A stretch of 64,000 bases of DNA from Puccinellia tenuiflora (Eukaryota; Streptophyta; Magnoliopsida; Poales; Poaceae). The notes below the pieces were generated by a model. That model saw only the letters and a list, made by a program, of their open reading frames with translations. It was not told the DNA's origin and searched no databases. The translations under genes were made by a program, and so were the position numbers. The DNA is taken from positions 414,846 to 478,845 of the forward strand of contig QRDG01000823.1 in assembly GCA_012064385.1 (NCBI GenBank). Reading direction: 5' to 3'. Positions 9,491 to 22,309 of this stretch are shown here, one piece after another. Position 1 is the stretch's first letter, and the number at the start of each line of letters is the position of its first letter.

Positions 9491-12114
9491 TGAAAGAGCA
9501 TGGTTGCCCCCATATGTTGTTTTGGTAATTAATGACAATCCCTATGGACTAATGTGTGCTTTAAGTTATATTTGCAGTGTTGGTCCATAAGGAATGCTTT
9601 GACTCCATATGTTGGAGTCAAGGCTAAAAGAAGAAAACTATATGTTGGTCAAGGCTAAGTGCAAGTTGATCAACGTACAAGATTAGGGCATGTGAAGAAG
9701 AAGATCATGTGTTGATCAAGATCCTATGTTGTCCATGGTGGATGGCGTCGCGTGGTGATCATCATCAAGATAAAGGCCATGTGAAGATATGTCGAAGAGT
9801 GCCTCTCCCATCATGGTGTATGGGGGAGCAATATGTGTGTCTTCACCAAGCGGAGCAAAATCAAGAAAGGTGATCCACTTGAGAGTAGACCAAGATCGTC
9901 ATCATCGAGCTCAAGTGGAATGCGCAAGGCAAAGGTATGATCTTGATAGGGTTTCTATTTTACCGGTCTCGCGGTGTAGTTGGGAGACCGGGTTTTAGGA
10001 TAGGTAACCGTTCTATCAAGAGGGGCTCTCAAGTGAGCTTTAGCGTATCGGTCGTTGAGAGCTCAAACCTTTGCATCCTTGGCATCATCTTTATTGGTTC
10101 CTATTTGGCTCTTATCGTGGTGTGGTACTGGTGCTTGTCGTGCTTGTCATGACAAGCCCAAGGTCACCGAACGTTCTCATATGTGTTACCTATTGAGTTT
10201 TCGGTGTCGGAGATTTTGTCGGTCCATCTATACGGAAGGTTTCACTCTTCCAATTATTAGCAAAATCTCCCTTGCTTGGTTTCAATATTTTCACTTGTTA
10301 TTAGGTAGCATTTGTCGTCCTCTTTCCAACAAAAGTGGTTTTGTGTTATTCGGACGTCATATGCAAAAAATATTGTTTTCCGGGTTTTAATAAAAGGGTT
10401 TTACCTCTCACCATTTGGCTTTACCATATCTTGTTGAACAATGATGTTTCTATGAATATTCTTTTTGTGCTCGTTGTGACGATTCCAACGAGTCCAAGAT
10501 TACTGAAAACGGAGTTCGTATGAGGAAGTTCTTGCGGTTTCGGTATCGGTCGCTTTTAGAACAGAGTATTAGAGGGAAAAAGAAAAAAGGGCGTGACCGA
10601 ACCGGCCTGCCGACCGGCCCAGGCCGGGTCCCTGGCCGGCGCGGTCGGGTGGGCCGCCGGCCGCCAGGCCGGCCCAGGCCGGGTCTCTGGCCGGCCGCGT
10701 CTGGCAGGCTCCCGGTTCCCCAGCCGGCCCAGGCCGGGCCACAGGCCGGCGCGGTCGGGTGGGCCGCCGGCCGCCTGGCCGGCCCAGGCCGGGTAGCAGG
10801 CCGGCTGTTGCGCCCGGTGTGCTGCCCTCCTCCCTTGCCGGCTCCCAGGCCGGCCCAGGCCGGGTTGCGGGCCGGCCCAGGCCGGGTTGCAGGCCGGCCC
10901 AGGCCGGGTTGCAGGCCGGCCTGGGTGCTGTTTCCCTTCTTTACCTTTTTCCAACGGCTCCTTTTGGAGCCCCTATTTAAAAGGTTTCTTCTCCAAAATA
11001 AACCTAACCTTTGAGCCAACTCTAAGCTATTTTCCCCTCCTCCATTGTTGACCTCTTGAGCTTGGCTTTCTCTCTTTCTCTCCACTAGTTCGTGCTACTT
11101 CTTAGAGAAAAGAGAGAGGAGATCTAGATCCGTATTTCCACCGGTTGATTTCTCCTCTAAGTGAGGGGAACACTTTGGATCTAGATCTTTGGAGTTTCTT
11201 GGTGTTTCTCCTTTGTTCTTCCTCCTTAATCCCTCCCAAGCATTAGTTGCTTTGGTTGGATTCGGGGTGGAAGAACTTGTTCACTTAGTGTGTTCTTGCC
11301 ATTGCATTAGTTGCATCGGTTTGAGTTCTCCACGGTGATTCGTGGAAAGTGAAGTTGAGAAGCTTGTTACTCTTGGGTACTTTGGTGCCCTAGAGCTTGT
11401 TCCTCTATGGCACGTTGGTACCCTAGACGGTTTGATTTCTCGGAGTCTTGGTGGCTTACGGGATTTGTTGGGAGCCTCCAATTGTGGAGTGTGGCTCAAC
11501 CTTGTTGCTTCGGAGCTTTGGTAGCTACGAAGATATTGCTGGGAGCCATCAATTGAGTTGTGGTGTGTGCCCCGGCCTTGGGCATCGAGTCTTGGCGGCT
11601 CGGTGCATTTGGTGAAGACCCTCCAACTTGTGGAGTGAGCTTCACCCTTGTAAAGGTTCTAGTTGTCAACCTCAACGGCAACATAGTGACAAGTGCCTCG
11701 CCACATTGGTGGTAAGACACAACGAAGATACTGGTGTGCCATATTAAGGCTACTCGGTGCTTCACATTGGTGAACACCGCGCCGCTCCAACGGAGACTAG
11801 CTTCCATTGGGAAGTGAACTTCGGGATAAATCATCGTCTCCAAGTGCCTCGGTATTTCTATCCCGAGCTTCTTACTTATGCTATTTACTTTGTGATAGAC
11901 ATCAAGCTTAAAGTCATATATCTTGCTATCACCTAGTTGATCATATTGCTTAGCATAAGTTGTTGGTGCACATAGGTGAACCTAGCTAGTTTAGGTTTTG
12001 GCTTGATAAATTAAACGTTAGTTTTATTCCGCATTTATTCAAGCCTTAACCGTAATAATTTTAAATCGCCTATTCACCCCCCCCCCCCCTCTAGGCGACA
12101 TCCGTGTCCTTTCA
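9491..12114 (+). repeat. LTR 1 of the Sirevirus-like element (2624 bp)
   Basis: Starts TGAAAGAGCATGG and ends GTGTCCTTTCA, immediately before the primer-binding site. Positions 10600-10925 are an array of GC-rich palindromic units built from 'ggccggcccaggccggg'. A run of about 14 C lies near 12077-12090. Long open frames across the GC array on both strands come from base composition and are not genes. Confidence 0.92.
10600..10925. repeat. GGCCGGCC-type palindromic tandem array in LTR 1
   Basis: Contains many copies of the self-complementary core ggccggcc and of caggccggg. The tail has three units of 'ccgggttgc-ggccggccca', while the other LTR has one (19373-19395). The extra units account for most of the length difference between the LTRs. 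Sirevirus LTRs are known to carry palindromic motifs. Confidence 0.85.
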
Positions 12115-12132
12115 ATTGGTATCAGAGCGGGT
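12115..12132 (+). promoter_or_regulatory. Primer-binding site, first internal region
   Basis: TTGGTATCAGAGCGGG directly follows the LTR end. It is complementary to the 3' end of initiator methionine tRNA, the usual Copia primer. The same site recurs at 20583-20600 after the second LTR. Confidence 0.9.
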
Positions 12133-12169
12133 TCTCTCTTTATAGGGCTTCACGGCCTAGAGAGTAAAG

Positions 12170-14302
12170 ATGTCGTCTAGTGGTTTAGTGCACAATGATT
12201 CTTTAATATTCGATGGCACTAATTATAATGATTGGAGAAATCGCATGCTAGATTATTTTCGGGACATTGATCCATATATAGAGCAAATTCTAGATATGGG
12301 TTTTTCTCCTCTAGAGGATGAGGAAAATTCTTATCTAGATGATGGAGCTTCTAACGTGATTTTCAAGTCTTTGAGTAATGCAGTTGCTTTGTCGATCTCT
12401 CCTTATCGGAATGGCCATGAGCTATGGACCAAGCTTCAAGACAATTATGGTGTGTCCATGGATAGTGAGAATGATTGTTCTCACTCTACCTCCGGGCGTA
12501 ATGAGTTCTCAACTTCTTCTACCTCACCTACATGTGGCAAGCCACAAAATAATGCAATGGTGAGTAGGGATAAATCTTGCAATAATGATAGTGAGCTTCT
12601 TCTAGATAATATTTCATCTCTATCTCATTGCAATGATTTATCTTTGGACTTAAACACATCTAGCACTATAAATGTTTCACATGCTTGTGTTGATAGTCCT
12701 TCCATATCTTCAAAAAATTACTTATATAAATCTAATGATGATGAAGAAAATTATGATGAAGATAAGGATAATAGTTTTGACCTCCTTATGAATAAGAGTG
12801 GAATGGTTGAACGTGCTCTTCAAAAAGATAAAAATGCTCATGATAGTTTCATAGAATTCATAACTACCTTTGTTGGGTACAAGCAAGAATTAGATGATTT
12901 GGAAGCACGTGAAGATGAAAGTCTTCGCCGCGAACGTGGTTATGCGAACACGATTGCGGATCTTAAGGAAGCTCTTGAAGAAGAACAAACCACCAAGAAA
13001 TCTCTTGAGGGGACATTTACTCTAGAGTTATCCAAAGTAAATGAAACCTATGATAGAGCTCTCAAGGTGGCTAATGATTTTAAAATTAAAAATGATGAGC
13101 TTGTTGTTGAAATTGTTAGACTCCTTGAGGCTAATGTGAAATTTGAAAAGGATGTCAAGTCCTTGGAAGATTCTCTTGCACATCTCACTAAGTCTCATGA
13201 TCAACTCCAAGCTCAATTACTAAAAGAGCTTCCTACTTGTTCTCCCATTTCTATTAATGTTGATGCTTGTGCTACTAACTCTATTTCTTGTGAAGCATCC
13301 ATTTTAAAGGAGAATGTTGAGCTAAGGGCTCAACTTAAATTTCTAACTAGCAATTATGAGATATTGGAAGAAAGTCATGAGAAGCTCTCGAGCTCTCATG
13401 AAGATCTTCTCGTATCTCATGATAAGTTAAAGTTAGCTCATGAGGCAATTGCTACCAAGGTAATATCTAGTGAGCCCCATGTGGACAATGGCACAACTTC
13501 TAATAAAAATGCTAAAATTCCATGTGCTAGTCCTAGTAATTCTTCATCTCACACTAATGCTAAATCATATGTTGAATTACATTTTGTGCCTAGTTGCTCT
13601 AACAATGAAGCTTCAACTTCCTCTAGTACTTGTGTAGCTACTAACCTTGTAGGGAAGACTAAAGAGCACAAGGCACAAGCCACTTCTTTGAAGAAAGATG
13701 TGGAGAAACGTCATAAAGGGAAGGCCACACTTGACAACATGTTGAGTGTACAAAAATCCCCCAAGGACAAGAGTGGACTTGGATTCAACTCCAATATCAA
13801 GAACAAGTCCAAGAGTAGCAATAAGAAGGGCCAAGAATAAGTCAATCACTCGGCCAAGATTGTTTGCTTCAAGTGCAAAATTGAAGGGCATCATGTTAGA
13901 GATTGCCCAATGAAGAAGAAGCCTCTTAGTGAGAAGCAACTAGGGAAGAGGCCTATTGTTCAATCTCTTGCTCAACCTCGGGTTGAACAAAGGCAACCTC
14001 CTAAGAAGACTCAAGTCATTGCTCCTCAAGTTGAGGTGCCTATTAAGAAGAAAGAAAAGAGTCGATATTGCTACTTATGCCGTGAGAAGGGCCATTTGGC
14101 CTCTTCATGCACAAACGGTACTCTATCCAACCCCATAATTATTGATGATGTTTATTCTCTTAGGAAGGATAGGGTTGGCAATGTGTTTGCCAATGTGGGA
14201 ACTCAAAGTGGTGTCAAGAAAAGAACCATTTGGGTTGCCAAGCCTATTGTGACTAACCTCTTAGGACCCAACTTGGTTGGGGACCAACAAGCTCAAACTT
14301 GA
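12170..14302 (+). pseudogene. Sirevirus-like Gag, copy 1, one premature stop
   Basis: From ATG 12170 the frame runs 556 codons to a TAA at 13838-13840, then continues in the same frame to a TGA at 14300-14302. The N-terminal 110 residues ('IFDGTNYNDWRNRMLDYFR', 'LWTKLQDNYGV') are the Gag core. Residues about 210-430 are charged and heptad-like, and probably form a coiled coil. After the premature stop lie two intact CCHC zinc knuckles: CFKCKIEGHHVRDC (13865-13906) and CYLCREKGHLASSC (14069-14110). The second gag copy has CAA at the TAA position, so a C-to-T change created this stop. The truncated product would lack both RNA-binding knuckles. No protease, integrase or RT follows. Confidence 0.88.
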
Positions 14303-17300
14303 TCAATAGGCTGTGATGAAGGACATTGGAGACTTGGCTATCCTTGAAGAATTAAGGGATCTTCTTGATGATTATTTCCACTAGCCAAATTATTTGGATT
14401 ATATTGTCATATCTCATATCCAATGCTCCTTCTTGCGGTAACTTATATTTAAATTATATATATTCATTGAAAGTTGCTTGCTCCCTAGCATGTGTTAGTT
14501 TTGTTCCTAGCATGTGCTTGTATATGTTGTGCTTATTACTTACCTTAAACAATCAAGTTTGTGTATGTTAATGTGCGCTCCATATATGTGTAAACTTTGT
14601 GTTGAGTCCTTATTGGATCTTGTGTTGATTTCAATGGGCTCTTTTGAGAAATTAATGGACTATCCCATTTTGGGGGAGTGATATGCTTTGTGCACTTCAC
14701 TAACCTAAAAATGTGTGTATATGAGTAACACCACCTAGTATTGATATATCAAGATTATCTAGTAACTATGTGGTGTGTCATGCTCATGAGAAATTTAAAT
14801 TCTATAATGTCTATTAATTATCTCTATTTGATTTTATTTGCCTCTTGTTAAGAAGAAATGAATTATCACATTGTGGGGGAGTAATAAGCTATGTGCATAT
14901 TACAATCCTACAAAATGTGAACATTTGAGATTTGCCACTTAGATTTGATATTGTAAATTATCTTATTCCTATGTGGCATATTAGCTCGAACAAGTTCCAA
15001 TTTGCTTTCTAGCTATCGTTTGGCTCTTGTTTGTGTGAGTTTGCTTGGTGTGGTTTTTCGCTAAAATGCATTTCCATACATTAGTTGAGAAACCATTTGT
15101 TCCATATTATTCTAACCATGGCATTGCCGGTTGGTTTGAATAGTTGGAACTACCAACAAAACTTATTAAAATATGGTGTTTTATTTCTTATCCCTTGCCA
15201 TATGTTTTATCTTGTGAGGATATTCTTGGATACCTCTATCACCGGGAAAATAATTCCAAATGGTCATTGTCCTTGGACAATCCATACTTATGTTTATGGT
15301 AGAATATTTTTGATTATCCTTACATTGGCATTGGTGTTTATTTGCCACATCTCTTGCCAAAATATTTATTTTGACTCCCATTGCCTTCCTTGCCTCTTGC
15401 TAGGATCCTAATTCTCAAATTGGTAGTGTTTAGTGTTGTAAATAAAATATGAAGAGTAATGATCCCTTGTGTGTGCATTTTGTATTCAAATACAAATATC
15501 AAAAAAATAATGCATGAATCTTGGGGGAGCATTCCTTTTATTTAGAACACTATCCTATCTATCAATATTTGATCCTTACAATTGGCATTTGATTTCTATC
15601 ATATGTGTTTATGGAAGACAAATCTTTTCTCTTGATGCTTAGTGCCATCATGAAAATTGTAGAGGGTGTTTGGTTTATTTAGTGTAACCTTGCTCTCTCT
15701 TGGGAGTCTTGCAATATCATCTCTTGTTTTATCCTATAGAATGAGAAAATCCTTTGGGCATGTCTCTTTCTTTCATCTTATATGCTCACTGGCCTTGCCT
15801 AGGTACCTTCAATTGGTATTAATTGGAATTTAATATCTCCTCCATAGATATTTGTTTCAATTGATATTTATTGTAGAAATCTTGATACCTTATTACTTTA
15901 TTTTACTTTACTTGATTTCGGTCAAGTAGTAACCTCCTCTTGGTATCTTGTCTCCTAAATGGTATCTTATTTTTCAATTGGTGTCTTATCTCTCATGTGT
16001 TGTTTGATTTGATTCCTATTGATGTCACACTTCATGTGTTGACGTGTTTTGGAATCAATCATATGTTGATTTGATTTTTCCTCAATCATGTGTTGATTTG
16101 GATTTTGATATAATTTGGACAACCTTTTTGTGTCACACTTTGGTGTGCTCTCTTCTTGGTTTACTTAGTGTTTTGTCCAAATTGTATCTCATTCGGTTCT
16201 CGTAAGTCCATGCAGTCATATTTACTAATATATTTATTTTATGGCATGCTAGTCTTTCTTGATCCAATATATATAGGGGATACTCCACCAAATCCTAATT
16301 TGGCTAAGATGTGCATGAAATTCAAGTTCATCTATGTGCACATATTTATGTGGAGTGCTTCCTATGTATTGTAGTGTATCTAACTACTATGGAACCCAAT
16401 GAGTTTGGGAACCATGTTGTACTTGAATTTTGTTTTAGGTACAATGGAGATGCATTGGATGCTTGCCTCATTTATAAGGAAGGTGTCCTCACCATGTGAT
16501 TATTAGAGTCAAGCTTTGATGATAAACAGAAATTCTCATCTTCATCATCACCAATGCTATTTCGGTAACAAGTATCTATCCCATGCATATTTTTCTTGTA
16601 TTCAACCTTGTGTAGGTTGCCCCCTTGGCATGAAAACTTTAAATGTACAATTGTTGTGACTTTGGCTCCTTTCTTCACTGGTATATCGTTGTGATATGTG
16701 TGATGGAAATGCAAAAGTTTTTTTCTTCAATTGGTATTATTTCTTTGTGATACTTGTTGCCTATCTCAAAGCATCTTCACTATCTTTTATTCCCTTAGTG
16801 ACATGTGGGATGTCTTTGATATTTTTGAAGTTCATTCATATACAATGAGATAAATTTGAGCTATGTGCTATGCTTTTAAGCAATAATATCTTTTGTATAT
16901 TCATGACTTCCTTTTTGGATACCATGGTTTCCACTTTATCAACCATTTTATATGTGCAAGTTTCTTTGTCGACGAATATCATTGTCTACTTAGAAACCTA
17001 TACATATGAGAGAGGTCACCTTTTATGTGGTATCCTACTTTCTTGCAAGCCACCTTGTCTTTTATCTATAATTCTTTGGTGGCTCCAAGTTTGACTCGTG
17101 AGTGCTTGTCTTATTTCTACTCGCACCTTTGGGCACTCACATTTTGTTGAAGATTCTTCTCTTCATGCTCATCACGTGAGTATGTTGATTTTGTTGCCTA
17201 AATGTTCTCACTAGCTCGTGGGTTTTTCAATTGGTATTAGTTTCCAATTAGTCTCCTTGAGCTTGTGAACATATTTTTTTTGAAAAATCTTATTTGTAAG

Positions 17301-18002
17301 TTATGTGTGTCAATACTCGATATATAACTTATCTCCATTTGGTCAAGACTATGTGTCTTATCAAATTAATTGTCTTGTCACACACACACATACTCTTGGT
17401 TGGGTCTTGATTGATAGTTTCTCTTAATTGGTATCTCCTTATGGCTCAACCACATCCTTGGTGCAAGTGCTCGGTTTTGCTTTAATTTCCTTTTTACCCT
17501 TGCACTTGGTGAGTGTCCTAGATGATTTTGGGGGAGTGAGGATTCCATATTTGTGCACTCCTCAATAGTGCATAGACATTGGGGAGCTTCTCTAATTTTA
17601 TTTAGAACTCTAGAATAGGATCTTCTTGCTTGCTTTTCTCCTTGGTGGAGATGTTTAGAATGATTTCATCCTTTTGCAATCTTTGGATCCTCAATATAGT
17701 TTGATTTCCTCTATTATTCGTCAATGGATATGTGCATTTGATTCCACTCACATTTTGAGAAATGCACACTTTATGGAGAACTTCATACTATATTGGCCTT
17801 CTAGAATTTTTCTTCCCATTTCGGCAATCGATGCCAATGGGGGAGAAGTTTTAGAGGGTTTAAGGGAATTGGTTTTATGCTTTAGTTTGGTTCTTAAGCA
17901 TTTGCCTCTCATGCTCATGCATCCTTGTCTTGCAAGGTTGCTTAATTCATTATATAAACCCTCTCAAAAGGGATTGTCATCAATTACCAAAATGGGGGAG
18001 AT
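14303..18002 (+). other. Non-coding 3' internal region with repeated polypurine-like motifs
   Basis: About 3.7 kb of T-rich DNA without a supported gene. GGGGGAG occurs near 14672, 14875, 15523, 17530, 17839 and 17994. The last copy abuts the second LTR and is the working polypurine-tract position. Multiplied tracts of this kind are a known trait of Sireviruses. The pol region expected between gag and this spacer is absent. Confidence 0.75.
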
Positions 18003-20582
18003 TGAAAGAGCATGGTTGCCCCCATGTGTTATTTTGGTAATTAATGACAATCCCTTTGGACTAATGTGTGCTTTAAGTTATATTTGCAGTGTTGGTCCAT
18101 AAGGAATGCTTTGACTCCATATGTTGGAGTCAAGGCTAAAAGAAGAAAACTATATGTTGGTCAAGGCTAAGTGCAAGTTGATCAACGTACAAGATTAGGG
18201 CATGTGAAGAAGAAGATCATGTGTTGATCAAGATCCTATGTTGTCCATGGTGGATGGTGTCGCGTGGTGATCATCATCAAGATAAAGGCCATGTGAAGAT
18301 ATGTCGAAGAGTGCCTCTCCCATCATGGTGTATGGGGGAGCAATATGTGTGTCTTCACCAAGCGGAGCAAAATCAAGAAAGGTGATCCACTTGAGAGTAG
18401 ACCAAGATCGTCATCATCGAGCTCAAGTGGAATGCGCAAGGCAAAGGTATGATCTTGATAGGGTTTCTATTTTACCGGTCTCGCGGTGTAGTTGGGAGAT
18501 CGGGTTTTAGGATAGGTAACCGTTCTATCAAGAGGGGCTCTCAAGTGAGCTTTAGCGTATCGGTCGTTGAGAGCTCAAACCTTTGCATCCTTGGCATCAT
18601 CTTTATTGGTTCCTATTTGGCTCTTATCGTGGTGTGGTATTGGTGCTTGTCGTGCTTGTCATGACAAGCCCAAGGTCACCGAAAACGGTTCTCATATGTG
18701 TTACCTATTGAGTTTTCGGTGTCGGAGATTTTGTCGGTCCATCTATATGGAAGGTTTCACTCTTCCAATTATTAGCAAAATCTCCCTTGCTTGGTTTCAA
18801 TACTTTCACTTGTTATTAGGTAGCATTTGTCGTCCTCTTTCCAACAAAAGTGGTTTTGTGTTATTCGGACGTCATATGCAAAAGATATGGTTTTCCGGGT
18901 TTTAATAAAAGGGTTTTACCTCTCACCATTTGGCTTTACCATATCTTGTTGAACAATGATGTTTCTATGAATATTCTTGTTGTGCTCGTTGTGACGATTC
19001 CAACGAGTCCAAGATTACTGAAAACGGAGTTCGTATGAGGAAGTTATTGCGGTTTCGGTATCGGTCGCTTTTAGAACAGAGTATTAGAGGGAAAAAGAAA
19101 AAAGGGCGTGACCGAACCGGCCTGCCGACCGGCCCAGGCCGGGTCCCTGGCCGGCGCGGTCGGGTGGGCCGCCGGCCGCCAGGCCGGCCCAGGCCGGGTC
19201 TCTGGCCGGCCGCATCTGGCAGGCTCCCGGTTCCCCAGCCGGCCCAGGCCGGGCCACAGGCCGGCGCGGTCGGGTGGGCCGCCGGCCGCCTGGCCGGCCC
19301 AGGCCGGGTAGCAGGCCGGCTGTTGCACCCGGTGTGCTTCCCTCCTCCCTTGCCGGCTCCCAGGCCGGCCCAGGCCGGGTTGCAGGCCGGCCTGGGTGCT
19401 GTTTCCCTTCTTTACCTTTTTCCAACGGCTCCTTTTGGAGCCCCTATTTAAAAGGTTTATTCTCCAAAATAAACCTAACCTTTGAGCCAACTCCTAAGCT
19501 ATTTTCCCCTCCTCCATTGTTGACCTCTTGAGCTTGGCTTTCTCTCTTTCTCTCCACTAGTTCGTGCTACTTCTTAGAGAAAAAGAGAGAGGAGATCTAG
19601 ATCCGTATTTCCACCGGTTGATTTCTCCTCTAAGTGAGGGGAACACTTTGGATCTAGATCTTTGGAGTTTCTTGGTGTTTCTCCTTTGTTCTTCCTCCTT
19701 AATCCCTCCCAAGCATTAGTTGCTTTGGTTGGATTCGGGGTGGAAGAACTTGTTCACTTAGTGTGTTCTTGCCATTGCATTAGTTGCATCGGTTTGAGTT
19801 CTCCACGGTGATTCGTGGAAAGTGAAGTTGAGAAGCTTGTTACTCTTGGGTACTTTGGTGCCCTAGAGCTTGTTCCTCTAGGGCACGTTGGTACCCTAGA
19901 CGGTTTGATTTCTCGGAGTCTTGGTGGCTTACGGGATTTGTTGGGAGCCTCCAATTGTGGAGTGTGGCTCAACCTTGTTGCTTCGGAGCTTTGGTAGCAA
20001 CGAAGATATTGCCGGGAGCCATCAATTGAGTTGTGGTGTGTGCCCCGGCCTTGGGCATCTAGTCTTGGCGGCTCGGTGCATTTGGTGAAGACCCTCCAAC
20101 TTGTGGAGTGAGCTTCACCCTTGTAAAGGTTCTAGTTGTCAACCTCAACGGCAACATAGTGACAAGTGCCTCGCCACATTGGTGGTAAGACCCAACGGAG
20201 ATACGGTGTGCCATATTAAGGCTACTCGGTGCTTCACATTGGTGAACACCGCGCCGCTCCAACGGAGACTAGCTTCCATTGGGAAGTGAACTTCGGGATA
20301 AATCATCGTCTCCAAGTGCCTCGGTATTTCTATCCCGAGCTTCTTACTTATGCTATTTACTTTGTGATAGACATCGAGCTTAAAGTCATATATCTTGCTA
20401 TCACCTAGTTGATCATATTGCTTAGCATAAGTTGTTGGTGCACATAGGTGAACCTAGCTAGTTTAGGTTTTGGCTTGATAAATTAAACGTTAGTTTTATT
20501 CCGCATTTATTCAAGCCTTAACCGTAATAATTTTAAATCGCCTATTCACCCCCCCCCTCTAGGCGACATCCGTGTCCTTTCA
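18003..20582 (+). repeat. LTR 2 of the Sirevirus-like element (2580 bp)
   Basis: Nearly identical to 9491-12114, with the same TGAAAGAG start and CCTTTCA end. It has a shorter GC-rich palindrome array (19118-19395) and a shorter C run. The high identity points to recent activity or recent recombination. Confidence 0.92.
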
Positions 20583-20637
20583 ATTGGTATCAGAGCGGGT
20601 TCTCTCTTTATAGGGCTTCACGGCCTAGAGAGTAAAG

Positions 20638-22309
20638 ATGTCGTCTAGTGGTTTAGTGCATAATGATTCTTTAATATTCGATGGCACTAATTATAATGAT
20701 TGGAGAAATCGCATGCTAGATTATTTTCGGGACATTGATCCATATATAGAGCAAATTCTAGATATGGGTTTTTCTCCTCTAGAGGATGAGGAAAATTCTT
20801 ATCTAGATGATGGAGCTTCTAACGTGATTTTCAAGTCTTTGAGTAATGCAGTTGCTTTGTCGATCTCTCCTTATCGGAATGGCCATGAGCTATGGACCAA
20901 GCTTCAAGACAATTATGGTGTGTCCATGGATAGTGAGAATGATTGTTCTCACTCCACCTCCGGGCGTAATGAGTTCTCAACTTCTTCTACCTCACCTACA
21001 TGTGGCAAGCCACAAAATAATGCAATGGTGAGTAGGGATAAATCTTGCAATAATGATAGTGAGCTTCTTCTAGATAATATTTCATCTCTATCTCATTGCA
21101 ATGATTTATCTTTGGACTTAAACACATCTAGCACTATAAATGTTTCACATGCTTGTGTTGATAGTCCTTCCATATCTTCAAAAAATTACTTATATAAATC
21201 TAATGATGATGAAGAAAATTATGATGAAGATAAGGATAATAGTTTTGACCTCCTTATGAATAAGAGTGGAATGGTTGAACGTGCTCTTCAAAAAGATAAA
21301 AATGCTCATGATAGTTTCATAGAATTCATAACTACCTTTGTTGGGTACAAGCAAGAATTAGATGATTTGGAAGCACGTGAAGATGAAAGTCTTCGCCGCG
21401 AACGTGGTTATGCGAACACGATTGCGGATCTTAGGAAGCTCTTGAAGAAGAACAAACCACCAAGAAATCTCTTGAGGGGACATTTACTCTAGAGTTATCC
21501 AAAGTAAATGAAACCTATGATAGAGCTCTCAAGGTGGCTAATGATTTTAAAATTAAAAATGATGAGCTTGTTGTTGAAATTGTTAGACTCCTTGAGGCTA
21601 ATGTGAAATTTGAAAAGGATGTCAAGTCCTTGGAAGATTCTCTTGCACATCTCACTAAGTCTCATAATCAACTCCAAGCTCAATTACTAAAAGAGCTTCC
21701 TACTTGTTCTCCCATTTCTATTAATATTGATGCTTGTGCTACTAACTCTATTTCTTGTGAAGCATCCATTTTAAAGGAGAATGTTGAGCTAAGGGCTCAA
21801 CTTAAATTGCTAACTAGCAATTATGAGATATTGGAAGAAAGTCATGAGAAGCTCTCGAGCTCTCATGAAGATCTTCTCGTATCTCATGATAAGTTAAAGT
21901 TAGCTCATGAGGCAATTGCTACCAAGGTAATATCTAGTGAGCCCCATGTGGACAATGGCACAACTTCTAATAAAAATGCTAAAATGCCATGTGCTAGTCC
22001 TAGTAATTCTTCATCTCACACTAATGCTAAATCATATGTTGAATTACATTTTGTGCCTAGTTGCTCTAACAATGAAGCTTCAACTTCCTCTAGTACTTGT
22101 GTAGCTACTAACCTTGTAGGGAAGACTAAAGAGCACAAGGCACAAGCCACTTCTTTGAAGAAAGATGTGGAGAAACGTCATAAAGGGAAGGCCACACTTG
22201 ACAACATGTTGAGTGTACAAAAATCCCCCAATGACAAGAGTGGACTTGGATTCAACTCCAATATCAAGAACAAGTCCAAGAGTAGCAATAAGAAGGGCCA
22301 AGAACAAGT
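20638..22309 (+). pseudogene. Sirevirus-like Gag, copy 2, frameshifted and truncated
   Basis: Matches copy 1 from ATG 20638. One A is missing at about 21433 ('ctt-aag-gaa' in copy 1, 'cttaggaag' here), so the first frame ends at 21492. The normal frame resumes by 21534 and runs through 'KSSNKKGQEQV' with CAA where copy 1 has a stop. At 22309 the homology ends before the zinc knuckles, and the frame continues without interruption into the Gag C-terminal part of the BARE-like host element, ending at 22616. The result is an accidental chimera of two Gag families. Confidence 0.85.

Larger units (their letters stand above)
9491..22309 (+). mobile_element. Sirevirus-like (SIRE/Maximus type) Copia composite: LTR-internal-LTR-partial internal
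   Basis: Two near-identical LTRs (9491-12114 and 18003-20582) are each followed by the same primer-binding site and the same gag start. The second internal region stops abruptly at 22309. Left of the first LTR is 'caagt' (9486-9490), and the right junction is also 'caagt' (22305-22309), a pentamer that belongs to the gag sequence itself. A former LTR-int-LTR-int-LTR array, cut back between internal 'caagt' and the outer target duplication, would give exactly this arrangement. Sirevirus features are the long LTR, a coiled-coil-rich Gag and several polypurine-like GGGGGAG motifs. No pol is seen, so the element is non-autonomous. Confidence 0.85.

Noticed and set aside
10520..11085. Long proline/arginine/glycine-rich open frames on both strands of the LTRs (also 19035-19531)
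   Set aside because: They come from the GC-rich palindromic repeat array, are open in several phases at once and change length with repeat number; no coding signal.
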